A DNA stretch of 64,000 nucleotides, taken from contig CM066315.1 in assembly GCA_033807775.1 (NCBI GenBank), positions 9,738,501 through 9,802,500 of the forward strand, given 5' to 3'. Positions 34,763 to 47,091 of this stretch are shown piece by piece. The notes under the pieces are model-generated. The model was not told the DNA's origin. It worked only from the letters and a program-made list of their open reading frames with translations, and made no database searches. The position numbers were made by a program, and so were the translations under genes. Positions within the stretch are counted from its first letter, which is position 1. Each line of letters starts with the position of its first letter. The stretch comes from Saussurea involucrata (Eukaryota > Streptophyta > Magnoliopsida > Asterales > Asteraceae).

Positions 34763-35575
34763 CGTCGAATAAAATAATCAACCGATTGATTGTTACGAAT
34801 CGGTGAACATTTTTCCCGTCAACGAGAAACTGGGGGAGCTTCCAGAAGAACAAGAAGAGTGCGGGTTTTTTTGGGTCCGTGATTCCGACCGGAGGGCGCT
34901 TGGACTTTGGACCTACCGGGCGACGATAATATAATGAATCATTAATTTTACAATTAAATTTTAGGGAATGAAATTTTTATTACTACTCATTCATCTTTTC
35001 TCAGTTCTTTCATTTTTCGATGTTGAACGTAAAATGTTTTTTTATTTTTATGTTAGACATTACATATTTATATTAAAAATATTATATAAAATATTTTTTT
35101 ATTAATTATAGCATCGATGGAAAAATCATTCTTACTCTCATTCTCCTACATTTTCATTTTCATTTTCATTCCTATTCCTTAAAATGAATCAGCCCCTTAA
35201 CCATTCAAAAACTCTTCAAGTTTGATACATATGTAATTTTAATTTAACTTTAGCGAGAATATTTCAATTTTGGTTCTAATATTTGTAAATTTTTAATGAT
35301 ATTGCTCTTTAAACTTTAGAAACTCGAATTTGGTCATTCATGTTTGTTAACTCCTAACTTTTTATTCCATCTATTTAATAGTCATTAACTATTTTTGTTA
35401 AAATATAATGGATCAAAATCGTTGAATATTAACAAACGTGAGTGACCAAATCAAGGTATTTAAAGTTAGAGACAATATGTGTTGAAAATTGTAAGAGTTA
35501 GGGATCAAGATTGAACTTTACTTTATTCAAGTTAAATAATATTTTAGCAAGAGTAAATTGTACGTGTCATTCTGG
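34763..35575. other. DUF1664 upstream region and intergenic DNA
   Basis: The first ~160 bp upstream of the ATG must hold the promoter and leader. It includes a TTCCAGAA motif at about 34840, but no clear TATA box. The remainder is AT-rich and featureless. Confidence 0.35.
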
Positions 35576-35967
35576 CAGTGGTGGATCCAAAATTTTTGCA
35601 TAGTGGGGTCATTTTTAAGGTAGGTTAAAGGTTTACAGAGTCGTTCGATGTGTTTTAGCCTAATTCTACGGTTCTGATAGATTTTTAAAGTTTTTCGATT
35701 GATTTCAAGAGATTTTTAAGTTTTTTTTGGTCGATTCCGATGGACTTTACGGTTTTTTTTTTGCTGATTTCAAAATTTTTTTTTTGTTTTTTGGTTGATT
35801 TTTAGGTGCCTTCTTTGGTTTTTTGGTTGGGGGGGCATGTAAAAAAATGACCGGAGGGAAGCATGATAGAAGGTCAAAAAAAAATTGTTTTTACACTAGA
35901 AAACTCATGTTTTTTTTGTTTTAGTGGGGTATGGCCCCCCACCTTTTTGCAACTACGTCCGTCAATG
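35576..35967. mobile_element. hAT-type MITE, 392 bp
   Basis: CATTCTGG (35568-35575) and CATTATGG (35968-35975) are a one-mismatch 8-bp duplication around the ends CAGTGGTGGATCC and (inverted) CATTGACGGACGT. The interior (TTTTTGGTTGATTTTAGG, GTGGGGT) resembles that of 61793-62173. Confidence 0.6.
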
Positions 35968-36351
35968 CATTATGGTATGGTGTTTTTAAGTTTTTAACGC
36001 TGCTTGCCTTTTTTGAAATTTAACGGGACGTGTTCTTATGATTGTGTTTTTTTAACGAATTACATATTTGTTATTTGCCTTTTTTGCATTTTCTTATCAA
36101 GTTCTATCAATAAACAAGTCAACAACCTCGGTCTCTGTGTTTACATTAAGAACCCAACTTATTATAAAAATATAATGGTAGCGTTTGTTACGCAGACTGG
36201 ATGGGACAGGACGAGACGGAACTGAACTGGAGGAGATAATTTTAGTCTAGGTTACGTTGGAAGAAAGGGGTATTTTAGTAATCTTATGTTTTTTTTTGAA
36301 CAACTATGTATTATAAACACCACAAGTCAAGAAAAGCACAGACTTGGAAAA

Positions 36352-39300
36352 TTACAACGGTTTAAAAAGCCATTCCGACCAAGAAACATTAAAGTTTTTA
36401 ATCCTACTTTTAGACCAAAGGTACGACGACGCCTTAATAGAGTCGACAAGCTCGCACTTCCGAATTTTACCCGACCCAACGACCACATCATTCCTGTATT
36501 TCCAAAGTAACCAACAAGTCACTAACACCACAATCTCCAATCTTTCCTTGCGCCTAGTTGCCATGTGCACATCATCCACCCACGACATCCACTCCGAAAT
36601 TGAGAGGACTCGAGGCATGACCACATCACACCATCTCATAATCGCCCTCCACACTTCCACCGCCACTTCACATGAGCAGAATATGTGATTCTCCGACTCA
36701 ACATTGGAAGTACAGGAGGCACAACCAATGCTATCCAAATCAAAACCCCTTTTAGACAAATTGAGGCGAGTTGACAACCTGCCTAAACTAGCCTTCCATA
36801 AAAAGACATTAACTTTTTTTGGCACCCCCTTGCACCATCTAGTCTTTAGATCACCACCTAAGAGAGTCACATTATCGATATGTTTTCGAGTCACTGAAAC
36901 CGAAAAGTCACCGATGGCATCAATCGACCACAAGACCCGATCCGGACCCTCCATAAAGTCGATATGACTTAACTCAACCACCATGTTAGCTCCCCTTAAA
37001 TGTCGTCGCCAATGCCAAACCCAATTCCCATCAATGAAGCGTTCTTGGACCCGACAACCATTCTCATTATCCAGCCTAAACAAGCGCCAGTACCGATCAC
37101 AAAGCTTATGATCGCCCACCCAAACATCCTCCCAAAAACGGATCTTATCACCAATGCCAACTCTATATGTTATCGCATCGTAACTAATTATGTTCCTGTC
37201 ATGCATTTGATCAACCACAACCACAATTCTAGACCAAACGCCTCTACCTTTGCAAACAGATTCTCTATCAAGGAACCCTCCACTTTCACCATTAACGGCC
37301 TTCACTACCCGTGCCCAAAGTTCACTCCCATTATTAATAAATCTCCATCGCCACTTCAAGAGCAATGCACGGTTGAAACCTGCTAAAGATCCCACCCCCA
37401 AACCACCTCTATCGTACTCTGTCAAAACTTTATCCCACCGTACCCAATTAATTTTCTTCTCACCCACCTCGGCACCCCAAAAAAAATTTGACCGCAAGCA
37501 CTCCAAAAATCTTCAAAACACCTTCAGGGGCTTTAAATAAGGACAAGAAATAAATCCCAAGACTTCCCATAACTGCTTTAACCAGTGTGTGCCCTACCCC
37601 CGATAGAAAGCATGCGCGCCTTCCAGGAAGACATCTTGGCTTTAAACCGATCCACTAACCAGTCCCAGTTCCCTTTCTCACCATACTTTCACCAATTGGC
37701 AGCCCCAAATACTTGAACGGAAAAACAACTGCAGCACACCCAGAATTCGATGCCATACTCCTAATCTCTTCCTCCCCAACTCCAACTCCAAATACATTGG
37801 ATTTAAGACAGTTAATCTTTAACCCAGAGCATTTATAAAAATCACCAAGCACTTTTAAGATTCCTTGTAGATCTCGATGACTCCACTCTGTGAGGAAGAG
37901 GACATCATCGGCATAAAAAAGATGAGACATGTGGAGAGAAACATTCCCAATCCTAATTCCCATAAACATGCGAGTAGAAACAGCTTCCTCAATGGCCACG
38001 TGTAATCCTTCAATAGCAAGAATGAACAAGAAGGGAGACAGAGGATCACCTTGTCTTAGGCCCCTTCGTAACTGAAACTCATCAGTAGGACTACCGTTTA
38101 CCAACACAGAGGATCTAGCAGAAGAAAGACACTCTGAAATCCAACTCCTCCATTTAACTCCAAAATCGAACATAGCAAGAATGGAATCCAAATAATCCCA
38201 ACTCAAGGAGTCATACGCCTTTTCGAAATCTACTTTGAAGATCATAAGTTGTTTCTTTTTTTCTTATACTAGTCTATAATCTCACTCACCATAAGCGGAC
38301 CGTCTGAGATCTGACGACCTTTCACAAAAGTCGACTGCTCACTACTGACAAGACTCCCCACCACCTTCACTAACCGGATTGCCAAGATTTTGGCAACAAT
38401 TTTATATTGGAGGCCTATCAACGAAATCGGTCTAAAATCCTTAACAAATAAGGGATTGTGTACCTTAGGGATGAGAGTAATGAACGACGTGTTACACCCG
38501 ATCGGGAGTTTCCTTTTTTCGAAAAACTCCAAAACAAATCCTCTAATGTCCTCTTCAAATAAATGCCAATACCTCTTTACCAGTTTGAAAGAGAATCCGT
38601 TCGGACCGGGTGATTTATCACCCCCACATTGCCACACTGCCTCCCTAATTTCACCCACTGAAACCCATTCTTCCAACTTGGCAGTATCATGATCCGAGAG
38701 GCGCTGAAGCCGGGAGCTCCCAACCAAGGAGCTAGAAGGAGCGAACCTTGCAAACTTCTCCTTAAAGAATTCGTAAAATGTTTTACCTCTATTGGGTCCA
38801 TACACCATCTACCATCATCCATGATTCCTTGTATAGCTTGCTTACGCCTCCTTTGTTTCAGCATTCCGTGGAAAAATCCCGAGTTCTCATCCCCATCTGT
38901 CGCCCAAAGGACCTTAGTTTTTTGAGCAAAATCCTTTGACTCTAAATTTTCCAGTTTCGCCAGTTCTTTCAACCATCCCCCACGTTGCTCGGTCTCTAAT
39001 GTGGAAGCAATCCCTTGATCCATTTTAAGGTCAACCGCTGCAATATCCTCCAGAATATGCTTCTTCCTAAGCCCTTGAGAAGCTTTGTTAATTTTATTCC
39101 AATCACGCAATTTTCCTTTGACAAATTTCAATTTATCTTTAAAGGAAATACACAAATTGGCCTGGTTGAAGTTGAAATCCCCCATAGCCTTCGCCAACAC
39201 CTCATCAAACCCATGAACTTCGATCCATGAATGAAAGACTCTAAAAGGAATCGACCCATAGTCAATCTTTTTATTTTGGAGAAAGAGAGGACTATGGTCC

Positions 39301-39964
39301 GACCACTTCCGTTCCAGGACCAAAACTGAAATGTTCGGAAACGCCCCCAACACGCCTTCAGTAATGAGAACACGATCAATCTTACTCATCTTCGAGCCCG
39401 CTTTGTTCGTCCACGTGAATCTCCGACCTCCAAGCGGAAGATCTATCAATTCAGCCTCCTCAATAAAATTATTGAAATTTAGTGCACCTTGTACACAGAA
39501 AACGGAACCAAACCTGTCATCTTCTACACGCACTTCATTAAAGTCACCAAAAAGATGAAATGTCCTTGATTCACTCTCATGAACTGAAGTATCTCCTCCC
39601 ATAAGCTCCTCTTAGCCGCCAAGCCTTGAGGAGCATAGACATTCACCATGAAGACATTCAAACCCATGTTATACCATCTCCCTTCCACTATAACATAATT
39701 TTCCCTACACCATATATTACACCACAGAAAACAAGTTGTATCCCACATTGAAACTATACCCCCAGACTGGCCTCTCGCCGAACTACATGCAAAATCGAAA
39801 TTATAGTTTCCCCACATCCTTTTAAGCCTAAACAACTCTAAATTCGTCATTTTTGTCTCTTGTATACCCAAGAAGTTTACCTGATGCTGGTAACACAAAC
39901 TCAGCACCCAACTTCTTTTTATCACCTTTCCAGTTCCCCTGATATTAAGAGATAGTAGCTTCAT
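36352..39964 (-). pseudogene. LINE ORF2: endonuclease, reverse transcriptase, zf-RVT
   Basis: The frame opens at ATG 39964 (MKLLSLNIRGTG), the usual ORF2 start of plant L1 elements. The AP-type endonuclease shows QETKM, SGGIVSMWD, NVYAPQG, GDFNEV and SDHSPL. RT shows GDKSPGPNGF, LIPKV, DFRPISLI, VDFEKAYDSLSW, LRQGDPLSPFLF and the catalytic FYADD (about 37910). The C-terminal zf-RVT region contains KVNVFLWKA and C..C/H..C residues, ending at about 36352. The reading frame changes near 39560, 38790, 38260 and 37660, with further damage near 37520, and a stop interrupts the segment before the RT palm. It cannot make a functional protein. Confidence 0.88.
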
Positions 39965-40914
39965 CGATCCACCATTTGAGCTCCCTTTCGTTGTTCCATC
40001 CATTCCGTCTGACCGCCTTGCAATTGTATAACTTTCTTCTTTTTACATTTGCGAAGGAAGGTACTACATCGCATCCACGTAAAAACCGACTCAGAACTTG
40101 ATTCGCCCCCCTTTTCCAAGACTTGTACCAGGGGATCCGTTTTTTCCACCTCCTTAAAACCTTTCTTAAGATGCTCGAACCCAGACGGATAGCTTGCTGT
40201 TTCGGAGTTTGACTTAGCTGCTGTGGTTTGAGACCCCACCATTTGTTTCTCCTGTAGCAACTCTATTTCTGTTACACTAACCCCTTTCTCTTATTCGTGA
40301 TTCTTTTCCTGACTGCTTTCCGCATCAGAAAAATTGTCTTTCACCATGCCATCGAACCGACCAACCTTAGGTTGCGATATCATATCACCGATCACCAATG
40401 AAGGTGATGCAACAGCATCCACCACCTCATCGTTGACCAATACCTTACATTCCACCGACTCCTGTTCGAATCCCTCATCTTCATCTTCCTCACTCCCCGA
40501 ATTCAATTCATTGGATTCCTGACTTTCAATCTCATTCGTAATCTCTACAGACCAGTGCGCTATTTCACGAACCCGGATAACATACTCAATCCCTTCCACT
40601 ATCACCATTGCCTTTTCAAAGATCAAATCAGATGAAGTTGTGCTAATACAAACCCTTCCACAACTTACGGAGTCTTCATCATCTTCATGAAAGCAGATAA
40701 ACTTTCCCCACCCCTCTGCAACCTTCTTAAAAGCATTGGCACTCCATGCACACAGAGGTAGGCCTTCAAATTCAATCCATACTACCCTTTCATCAGTAAC
40801 AAAACTTCTCGACACAGGTTTAATCGCCACAAAGAATTCTTTCAACGAGGGTCTTTGTTTGAACGCCATACACGCTTTTTGGTTAACGAATTCAACCCAC
40901 ACCCATAAACCACC

Positions 40915-42072
40915 TGTTAGTCCCAGATGGCTATAACAAGTATTGTAGAAGGGGGGGGTGAATACAATACTCAAAATTTTCACAATTTTAATTCTTTTTA
41001 TTGAAAATCGTTCAACAAGAATTACACATAGAAAACTTAAGACTGTTGCGGAAAAGAACAGATAAACTATTCTAACAATCTTACACAAAGTATACAACAA
41101 AATAACTAAGAACACTTAGAACAAAGCTATAAAGTTTTTCAAGCAAACTGGAAATTCTTGCACTTAGAGAATTCTTCCAGTTTGCGTAGAATATCAAGAG
41201 CTCACAGTAATCTTCAAAGTCTCTCAAGATGTGTGTATTTTCTGTATGGAGAGCTCTTCCTTTTATAGTGACAAGGAGTGTGCAAGCATTGAATGCTTGG
41301 GACACTTGTCATCTTCACACTTGCTGAGGATGTTGACTTCTGGAAAGTTGTGAAGTCCTTGTCACCTTTTACAAGGTACAGTCAGAAGAGCCCATGCATG
41401 AGAAAAGAGCTTTGCATGGAAATTGATAATAAGACAGAATGTCACTTTATCCATGTAGAAAATATCTTCTCAATTTGTCTTCTTATGTCTCTCATTTTTG
41501 TCTTCTTTTGCTTCTCAAAATCTCTTTCAACAAATGCACGACCGAAGAAAGGTTGTAAGATTTCTTCCAAGACAAAATGAATTTGCTTCTCATTTTGTCT
41601 CTCATTTTTGTCTTCTTTTGCTTCTCAGATTTTCTTTCAAGAAAAGCACCACCGATGGAAACTTGGGATATGTGACACATCTTTGGAGAAAACATCTTTG
41701 AAGCTTCTTTGAGGTCCCACCGAAATGTCATTTGGGATATGTGACACATCTTTGAGATATATGACATCATCTTTGGGAAAAGCTTCTTTGAGACTTGGCC
41801 GAAATAGAGTGAAGTTTCGGTGGAGATACCACCGAAATTGTGAGAACAATTTCGGTGAACAATGACTTGTATGTTTGAGAAAAGATCTTTCACTTCCACA
41901 ATGAGAGAATCTTTAATCTTGACTTTGGTTGATCTTTGACTTCACCAAACATTTGATATCTTGTACAAGCCATTACAAAGAACCATGCATCCAAAATTTC
42001 TCTAAGTATAAAATGTTTTTCAAAGTATAAAAGGAGATCATGAGGTCATCTTCAAATCTTGATGACCCAACA
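40915..42072 (-). repeat. 3' LTR of the TR-GAG element
   Basis: 1158 bp. Read on the minus strand it starts TGTTGGGTCATC and ends GGGACTAACA. It carries CTATAAAAGG (41259-41268 on the plus strand), a TATA box, and a G8 run at 40951-40958. Confidence 0.93.
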
Positions 42073-42086
42073 ATCTCCCCCTATTT

Positions 42087-44495
42087 GATGATGACATCCA
42101 TACTTAGAAAAACATGAGTAAGACGGTGAATAATGCAAGTTGACCCTTCTTTACTCTTTTGGGTTCTTTTTCACACAGTCCATTTTTTTTTGTGTGTGTA
42201 TGTATATATGATATTTACATATAAGAAAAAAATAAAAAGGTATAGCTGTACAAATAATCGAAAGGAAAAGGAAAGAAGTATAAACAGTATAAACAGAATG
42301 AATATTACTTGCATCTTTGGAGGGGCGAGTTGAAACTTGTGTCTGGCTTGAGGATTCTTCATTTTGATCAGCAGCCTTAGGATACTTCTGCCCAACTGTT
42401 GCATCTTGGCATCTTTTCATGTTTAGCATCAGCATCCTTTGTCTTTGTTTTGCTCCCCCTCAGTTAGATCAGCCCAGACTGAAGTGCTCCCCCTTGACCG
42501 GTCCGTCGATTTCCTCATTTTTTCAAGTTGGTCGCTGTATATGAGTACTGAGGGTTTATGTTGCTCCCCCTCAGCGACCGACGTAGGAAAAACACCAAGA
42601 GAAAATGAAAAGATCGGCCAGAACCAAGAGTATTTTTTTATTATTATTATTTTTTTTTTTGCCTTTCCACCGAAAATTGGCTATTTTCGGTAGGATTTTC
42701 GGTGGAAAATCAGTGTTTTTTTTTTTTTTTTACCTTTCCACCGAAAATTGAGGAAAATCCACCGAAAATAGGCTATTTTCGGTGGAAAATCGGTAGGATT
42801 TTTTTTTTTTTGTTTTTTTTTTTTGCTTTTCCACCGAAAATTGGCTATTTTCGGTGGAAAATCAGTAGTAAAACTTCTAAGACATTATGGAGAAAATCTT
42901 CAAAGTGAAGAAAAGATTGGAATTTCATCTTCCAATTTTGATGACCCAAAAAGATTGAGTTTGAGGATTTGGGGTGACATCTGTAGAAGAGTTTGTAGTG
43001 GGTGGATTGGTGGAGGGATTTGAGGTGGTGGATCGGTGGAGGGATTTGAGGTGGTGGATCGGTGGAGATTCGGTGTGGATGATGAAGTCATTGGGATGAA
43101 AGAAAAGGTGGTGTGTGTGTATTTCGGTGTGTGTGCATGTGTGTGTTTTCGGTGTGTGTGATTTGGTGTGAGGGTTCGGTGGTGAGTTAGAAGAGAGAAG
43201 GGAAGGTTGTCAGTAGGTATGGGTTTAAAAATAGAAGAGGAGGGTGAATAAATAAAGGTGGCCACAAAAAGAAAGAAAAGTTTATGGATGTGAGAAGGGT
43301 TTAAATGAGATTTTCGGTGGAAAGAAAATCGGTGTGGGCTGGTTGGGTTTCTTCTCAGCAGAAAATAAGGGTAGAAGGGTGGAAAAGAAATTTGGTGAAA
43401 AAGATTCGGTGAAAGAGAAAAATGAATTCGGTGAAGAATGGGGAAATGGTTTAAAAAAAATTGTGGATGAAATTTGAATTTCGGTGGATGAAATTCAATT
43501 TTGGTGGTTTTAAGAAAAGGTGATACCAGATTTTGTACTTTTGGTGGTTTTAAGAAAAGGTGATTTTCGGTGGTCGTGAGATTGCATGGTAAGAAAGTAT
43601 TTTGGTGGAAGAAATTAGTAATTAGTTTTATTAAATTATTATTATTATTATTATTATTTTAATATATATATATATACACATCGGTGAAACCGAAAGTATG
43701 TATATATATACATATTTATAATAATATTAATAATAATAATAATAATATAATAATCATAATAATAATTTCAATACCCTAAACCAATGCATCCTAAACAACG
43801 CCTATTCTTTAGTGGGTAGAGCAGTAAGATGAGAACTGGGAGGCTTTTCAAAAACAAGGAGATCTTGAAGGTTTTGTCAACTTTCTCACATAGAACCATC
43901 TGTCCAGCTTAAAATCTGCAATCACAAAGAATTTATTTCCTAGGTACCCATTTGGAGGTGGGTCCTTTTGGGTTAGAAAAAGAATGAAAAGAATTTATAT
44001 CACTCAGAATATTTCTTTATTTCACAGTCTTTGGCAAAATGAGAAATATCACCACAGATATAGCATTTTCTATAAAGAGAGTTCCTTTTAGAAACTTGAC
44101 ATTTTTCCTAACTTTTGCTCAAAGATTTTGAAGAGATAACAAAGAATGGGGGTGCATCACATAGAATTCCTATTTCAAAAATTGGGAGTACATAAATCCT
44201 TTCTTTTGAATTGGACATTTTGAAACTCACAGATTGAAGAAGAAAATCGGTATGAGAAGTCATAAAGTTATTTTTGGAAAAATTTTGGAGGATTTCTTTT
44301 TAAGAAAGAAACAACACCCAGAGACTAGCCAAATAAAATTTCCAAAATTTATGTTTTCAGATGTGATGGCAGAAATTATGGACACATAGCAAAAGAGTTT
44401 GAAATAAGAGAATTCATAAAAGATAGATAAAACACATAGTATGTACCTGTGAAGAGTAGAAGAAGCACTTAGCTGATACAAGAGCAGTTGAGGAG
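42087..44495 (-). other. Non-coding interior of the TR-GAG element
   Basis: This 2.4-kb stretch lacks any pol domain. It holds repeated hairpins built from CCACCGAAAAT / ATTTTCGGTGG (about 42660-42870), T-rich runs, GGTGGATCGGTGGAG tandem phrases (about 43010-43070), and a palindrome of (ATT)n-(TA)n-CGGTGAAACCG-(TA)n-(AAT)n at about 43630-43768. A 121-codon minus-strand frame (42900-43265, rich in S, T, P and H) overlaps the GGTGGAG repeats and is probably compositional. Confidence 0.6.
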
Positions 44496-45866
44496 TCATT
44501 CGCTTTCAGATGTGGGTTCATCTGCCAAATCATAAGATTTAGCAGGCAGACCCTTTCCTCTTCTGAGAAGTCTTTCATTTCTTTCCTTTTCTCTCTTGTA
44601 TTTTTCCTTGTATCTTTCAGCCCGGTCAAAATTTGCAGAAGAGAGGTGTTGGCTGAACTTTTGGGAATCATATTTGGATCTTTTCGATTTTGAGGAAAAT
44701 CGGCCTGAGGAAGCAGTTCTGGGTCTTTCAAACTGTTTACTCTTACACTCAGAAGCAAAATGACCCTTTTTACCACAGTTAAAACATTCCTCATTAGATT
44801 TATCCAAAGGAGAGTGTTTGGAGAGAGAAGAGGATGAATTTCTATCAAACTTAGATTTTCCAGAAGAGAGATGAGATTTGGATTTAGAGTACCCATCCAA
44901 CATGGCCATTTCATCAGATAATTTATCAACTGAAGTTTCCTCACATTCATCCTTAGCATCACTAAGATATGCTTCTGAATGATCATTGGGATCTTCTTGA
45001 CTATCATGGTCAGAATCAGATGGGTAGGTGATTTTTGGAAAACACTTAGTCTTTTTGGAAGAGTCACTTAGGAGAGCTAGAGAAGAGTTCTTTATAAACT
45101 TATGCAGTTTCGTCTGCTCATAGTTGAAAAGAGTTCCATAAAGAACAGTCAAGGGCATGAACTCAAGGTCCTTGGTAGTTTTGATGCAAGTACATATATT
45201 TTCCCAAAAATCTGGAAGACAATCCATGAACTTGCACAAGACTTCCTCATTATCATAGACTCTGCCCAACAACTTAAGATCATTTAAAAGAGAGTTGAAA
45301 CGGTTATAGAAGCTAGGAAGAGATTCTCCTTTTTCAAAGGTGAAGAGTTCATACTTTCTTATAAGACCAATCTTTTTACACTTCTTAACTTCCTCTGTAC
45401 CTTCGTACATAACACATAGAGTGGACCACATCTCTTTGGCAGTAGAGAGATTTACCAGAGAGTGGTACACTTCATCAGGAAGAGAGAGAGCAATGATAGT
45501 TCTAACTTTAGAATCAAGAGACACAAGCCGTTTTTCCTCATCAGTGTATTTCTTAGGATTTTTAAGAATGTAACGACCAGTAGCAGCAGATTTTTCTTCA
45601 TCAGACGAATCATCAGAATTATCTTTTTCCATGGTTTCTTTACCAGGCCTCTGCGTTTCATAGCGAGCCCAAACTCTGGGGATAAAGGGTCCCTCTTGGA
45701 GAATGGTTGGATATCTAGTATCCACTCCTTCCATGAACAGCATCATGCGGCTTTTCCACAAAGAGAAGTTGTTAGCATTGAACTTAGGAGGTTTTGAAAT
45801 GGAGCCATTTTCAGAAAAGTTATTTTGAAAAGAGTTTTCAATAGTTGAAGAAGAGGAGGCAGCCAT
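44496..45866 (-). CDS. Gag protein of the TR-GAG element, intact
   Basis: Uninterrupted 456-residue frame starting at ATG 45866, about 45 bp downstream of the 5' LTR. The N-terminal part (FNANNFSLWKSRMMLFMEG) and the following UBN2-type region (ALPDEVYHSLVNLSTAKEMWSTL-like, then RKYELFTFEKGESLPSFYNRF) are the capsid-forming Gag of plant copia elements. A CCHC zinc knuckle (CFNCGKKGHFASEC) for RNA binding lies at about residue 365. The C-terminus is basic and serine-rich with a helical KEKYKREKERNERL segment. It has no stop codons or frameshifts, which fits the young LTR age. The protein would package the element's RNA but supplies no enzymes. Confidence 0.92.
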   Translation of the reverse strand: MAASSSSTIENSFQNNFSENGSISKPPKFNANNFSLWKSRMMLFMEGVDTRYPTILQEGPFIPRVWARYETQRPGKETMEKDNSDDSSDEEKSAATGRYILKNPKKYTDEEKRLVSLDSKVRTIIALSLPDEVYHSLVNLSTAKEMWSTLCVMYEGTEEVKKCKKIGLIRKYELFTFEKGESLPSFYNRFNSLLNDLKLLGRVYDNEEVLCKFMDCLPDFWENICTCIKTTKDLEFMPLTVLYGTLFNYEQTKLHKFIKNSSLALLSDSSKKTKCFPKITYPSDSDHDSQEDPNDHSEAYLSDAKDECEETSVDKLSDEMAMLDGYSKSKSHLSSGKSKFDRNSSSSLSKHSPLDKSNEECFNCGKKGHFASECKSKQFERPRTASSGRFSSKSKRSKYDSQKFSQHLSSANFDRAERYKEKYKREKERNERLLRRGKGLPAKSYDLADEPTSESE

Positions 45867-45891
45867 CGCAGATCAAGTTTATGGGATTAAA

Positions 45892-45909
45892 CTTTCTGCT
45901 CTGATACCA
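45892..45909 (-). other. tRNA-iMet primer-binding site of the TR-GAG element
   Basis: On the minus strand TGGTATCAGAGCAGAAAG lies 2 nt inside the 5' LTR, matching the 3' end of initiator methionine tRNA and fixing the element's orientation. Confidence 0.88.
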
Positions 45910-45911
45910 CT

Positions 45912-47091
45912 TGTTAGTCCCAGATGGCTATAACAAGTATTGTAGAAGGGGGGGGGGGGGGGGGGGTTGAATACAATACTCAAAATTTTCACAATTTTAA
46001 TTCTTTTTATTGAAAATCTTTCAACAAGAATTACACATAGAAAACTTAAGACTGTTGCGGAAAAGAACAGATAAACTATTCTAACAATCTTACACAAAGT
46101 ATACAACAAAATAACTAAGAACACTTAGAACAAAGCTATAAAGTTTTTCAAGCAAACTGGAAATTCTTGCACTTAGAGAATTCTTCCAGTTTGCGTAGAA
46201 TATCAAGAGCTCACAGTAATCTTCAAAGTCTCTCAAGATGTGTGTATTTTCTGTATGGAGAGCTCTTCCTTTTATAGTGACAAGGAGTGTGCAAGCATTG
46301 AATGCTTGGGACACTTGTCATCTTCACACTTGCTGAGGATGTTGACTTCTGGAAAGTTGTGAAGTCCTTGTCACCTTTTACAAGGTACAGTCAGAAGAGC
46401 CCATGCATGAGAAAAGAGCTTTGCATGGAAATGGATAATAAGACAGAATGTCACTTTATCCATGTAGAAAATATCTTCTCAATTTGTCTTCTTATGTCTC
46501 TCATTTTTGTCTTCTTTTGCTTCTCAAAATCTCTTTCAACAAATGCACCACCGAAGAAAGGTTGTAAGATTTCTTCCAAGACAAAATGAATTTGCTTCTC
46601 ATTTTGTCTTATTATGTCTCTCATTTTTGTCTTCTTTTGCTTCTCAGATTTTCTTTCAAGAAAAGCACCACCGATGGAAACTTGGGATATGTGACACATC
46701 TTTGGAGAAAACATCTTTGAAGCTTCTTTGAGGTCCCACCGAAATGTCATTTGGGATATGTGACACATCTTTGAGATATATGACATCATCTTTGGGAAAA
46801 GCTTCTTTGAGACTTGGCCGAAATAGAGTGAAGTTTCGGTGGAGATACCACCGAAATTGTGAGAACAATTTCGGTGAACAATGACTTGTATGTTTGAGAA
46901 AAGATCTTTCACTTCCACAATGAGAGAATCTTTAATCTTGACTTTGGTTGATCTTTGACTTCACCAAACATTTGATATCTTGTACAAGCCATTACAAAGA
47001 ACCATGCATCCAAAATTTCTCTAAGTATAAAATGTTTTTCAAAGTATAAAAGGAGATCATGAGGTCATCTTCAAATCTTGATGACCCAACA
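45912..47091 (-). repeat. 5' LTR of the TR-GAG element
   Basis: 1180 bp. It is almost identical to the 3' LTR but has a G19 run (45948-45966) in place of G8 and an extra 10-bp TTATTATGTC-type segment at about 46608. CTATAAAAGG (46268-46277 on the plus strand) is the likely TATA box driving gag. Confidence 0.93.

Larger units (their letters stand above)
40915..47091 (-). mobile_element. TR-GAG type non-autonomous copia-class LTR retrotransposon
   Basis: LTRs at 40915-42072 and 45912-47091 (both TGTTAGTCCC...GACCCAACA) are flanked by the 5-bp duplication CCACC (40910-40914 and 47092-47096). Orientation is minus: the primer-binding site lies inside the right LTR, and a purine tract (AAATAGGGGGAGAT, 42073-42086) lies inside the left. 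The only recognisable coding region is gag (45866-44496). No protease, integrase or RT is present in the 2.4 kb between gag and the 3' LTR. By eye the LTRs differ by three substitutions and two length changes in ~1.16 kb, so insertion was very recent and enzymes must have come from another element. Confidence 0.92.

Noticed and set aside
39524..41115. Separate host genes for an endonuclease-like and an RRM-associated protein
   Set aside because: They fall in order within one minus-strand LINE flanked by a 17-bp target duplication.
42900..43265. 121-codon S/T/P/H-rich minus-strand ORF as an extra TR-GAG gene
   Set aside because: It follows the GGTGGATCGGTGGAG repeats and has no recognisable domain. 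Comparison with sibling elements would be needed to revive it.
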